Made by a program: the position numbers and the translations under genes. This document shows, one piece after another, positions 63,180 through 64,000 of a DNA stretch of 64,000 nucleotides (positions are counted from its first letter, which is position 1; each line of letters begins with the position of its first letter). The DNA is taken from IMG/VR virus record IMGVR_UViG_3300036771_000090, positions 1 to 64,000 of that record. One strand, 5' to 3'. Under the pieces are notes generated by a model, which did not search any database, had not been told where the DNA came from, and saw only the letters and a program-made list of their open reading frames with translations. The DNA comes from a virus.

Positions 63180-64000
63180 TCAGTTGGCCCGGTGGCCGTT
63201 TCTGATACGGGGGCGGACGACGTACGGGGGCTTGCCGTTGCTGGTCTCCAGGCGGCCGGCTTCGGTGAGGCGCTTCAGCTCCGCGTACACCCACTGCCGG
63301 GTCCGGCCGGTGATGCCCGGAAGCTCCGACAGTGCTTCGAAGGTGATTTCCGCGGCGCCGCCTGCCTCCAGTTCATCGATCTTGGCTTCCAGGGCCGCGC
63401 GTGCGTCCGCGGTGGACATCCGGCCGCCCGCGGGCTCCGGACGGAGGCTGAAGGACCCGGCAAATCCGGGGTCCGGGATGGGTTCGGTCACGTCGATCAG
63501 GGCTCCGTCTTCGTCGGGGACCGCGGTCAGGTCCAGCGCCTGCTCCCGGTCGTTGTCGGTTTCGCCGTACCAGTTCACCGGGTCTTCGTCCGGTGCCGGG
63601 ACGTCCAGGGGGACCGGGGGCAGACCGGCGGTCAGCTTCGAGTCCGGCACCTGGATGCCGGCCCCCAGGCACATGGCCGTTCCGGGGTCCAGAACGGCCC
63701 AGAAGGGCCGGCTGGCGTCCAGTTCGGCACGCTTCTGGGTCCTGGTCAGCCGCAGTGCACGGCCTTCCACCGCCCACAGCGTCCGGTCGGTCCCGATCGA
63801 CTCCGCGTAGTGCTTGCCGGGGAAGTCGGCACCCCACTTGGTGGGGTCTGCTCCGGCTTCCCGGGTGGTCGCGGACAGGGTGAACTTGGCGTCGTAGTCC
63901 TCCCGGCAGCCGAAGGCGAGTGCGTTGGCGAACAGACCGCGGGTCCGGCGGTCGATGTTCTGGTTGTGGGCGGTCTGCATGGACGCGAAGATGGCGAAGC
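63180..64000 (-). CDS. Putative FtsK/TraB-like DNA translocase, C-terminal part
   Basis: The frame is open through the right edge; 272 C-terminal residues are visible and the N-terminus is outside the window. FAIFASMQTAHNQNIDRRTR and GLFANALAFGC, then KHYAESIGTDRTLWAVEGRALRL in parts, resemble the end of the RecA-like motor of FtsK/SpoIIIE/Tra proteins, where motor residues contact rings of neighbours. After an acidic Pro-rich linker, the last 75 residues form a winged helix (ALSELPGITGRTRQWVYAEL, TEAGRLETSNG), as in the DNA-reading domain of FtsK gamma or TraB. The Walker motifs are not visible, so the assignment is tentative. Confidence 0.55.
   Translation of the reverse strand, partial: FAIFASMQTAHNQNIDRRTRGLFANALAFGCREDYDAKFTLSATTREAGADPTKWGADFPGKHYAESIGTDRTLWAVEGRALRLTRTQKRAELDASRPFWAVLDPGTAMCLGAGIQVPDSKLTAGLPPVPLDVPAPDEDPVNWYGETDNDREQALDLTAVPDEDGALIDVTEPIPDPGFAGSFSLRPEPAGGRMSTADARAALEAKIDELEAGGAAEITFEALSELPGITGRTRQWVYAELKRLTEAGRLETSNGKPPYVVRPRIRNGHRAN

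Overview
This window looks like a contiguous piece of the genome of a long-tailed (siphovirus-type) bacteriophage of a high-GC actinobacterium, most likely Streptomyces. The reasons are a complete set of packaging, head and tail genes (terminase large subunit, portal, MuF/protease fusion, HK97-type capsid, connectors, frameshifted tail chaperone, tape measure, tail tip). The DNA is very GC-rich, GTG starts are frequent, and stop/start overlaps of the GTGA, ATGA or TGATG type are very common. Several families are typical of actinobacteria: WhiB, an Rpf-like domain, PadR, a DUF1906 lysin and a WYL domain. No integrase, transposase or CRISPR array was seen, so lysogeny is not supported by what is visible. 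Both edges cut through a gene.

Layout. Positions 1-6238 (leftward) form an operon of DNA-metabolism and accessory genes: an SF2 helicase, a MazG-like pyrophosphohydrolase and several zinc-ribbon proteins. It is driven from a divergent control region at 6239-6326 that holds four 10-bp-phased repeats. Positions 6327-13396 (rightward) carry a small HTH protein, a PD-(D/E)XK nuclease, a 1389-residue primase/helicase/DNA polymerase fusion, small regulators and a probable small terminase. Positions 13530-19450 carry an exported Rpf/LysM hydrolase, a hairpin-rich 360-bp gap, a papain-like protease, a sugar-nucleotide epimerase, the large terminase and a candidate holin. Positions 19447-27286 lead through small membrane proteins and a methyltransferase into the portal and a 1070-residue 2H-MuF-protease fusion. 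A leftward lipoprotein gene (27328-27768) interrupts the head operon. Positions 27890-48531 hold the capsid, a set of beta-rich or repeat-containing structural proteins, connectors, tail genes, a DUF1906 lysin and a glycosyltransferase.

Positions 48442-64000 (leftward) form the accessory arm: a WhiB-like protein, a Toprim protein related to topoisomerase VI/Spo11, tRNA genes (Arg-ACG, Phe-GAA, Glu-CTC plus two degenerate tRNA-like elements), paired LuxR-type proteins, a WYL protein, an orphan cytosine methyltransferase and a four-member paralogue family. Seven near-identical promoters (TTGAC[AG], exactly 17 bp, then a GANGAT or [AG]ACTAT -10) and strong GC hairpins divide the far right into promoter-gene-terminator cassettes. 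At the right edge the C-terminal part of a putative FtsK/TraB-like translocase with a winged helix ends next to an array of eight TCTGACAG-like repeats, followed by three small membrane-protein genes. This resembles the tra-clt-spd arrangement of Streptomyces conjugative plasmids and is the most interesting lead here.

How the parts fit together. The helicase, nuclease and primase-polymerase would replicate the DNA. The terminase, portal and protease/capsid genes would package it. The connector-to-tip block builds the tail, whose tape measure ends in a lysozyme-like domain. The DUF1906 lysin, Rpf-like hydrolase and candidate holin are the lysis candidates. The epimerase, methyltransferase and glycosyltransferase may decorate virions or host surfaces (inference). 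All names come from reading motifs in the translations; no database search was run.
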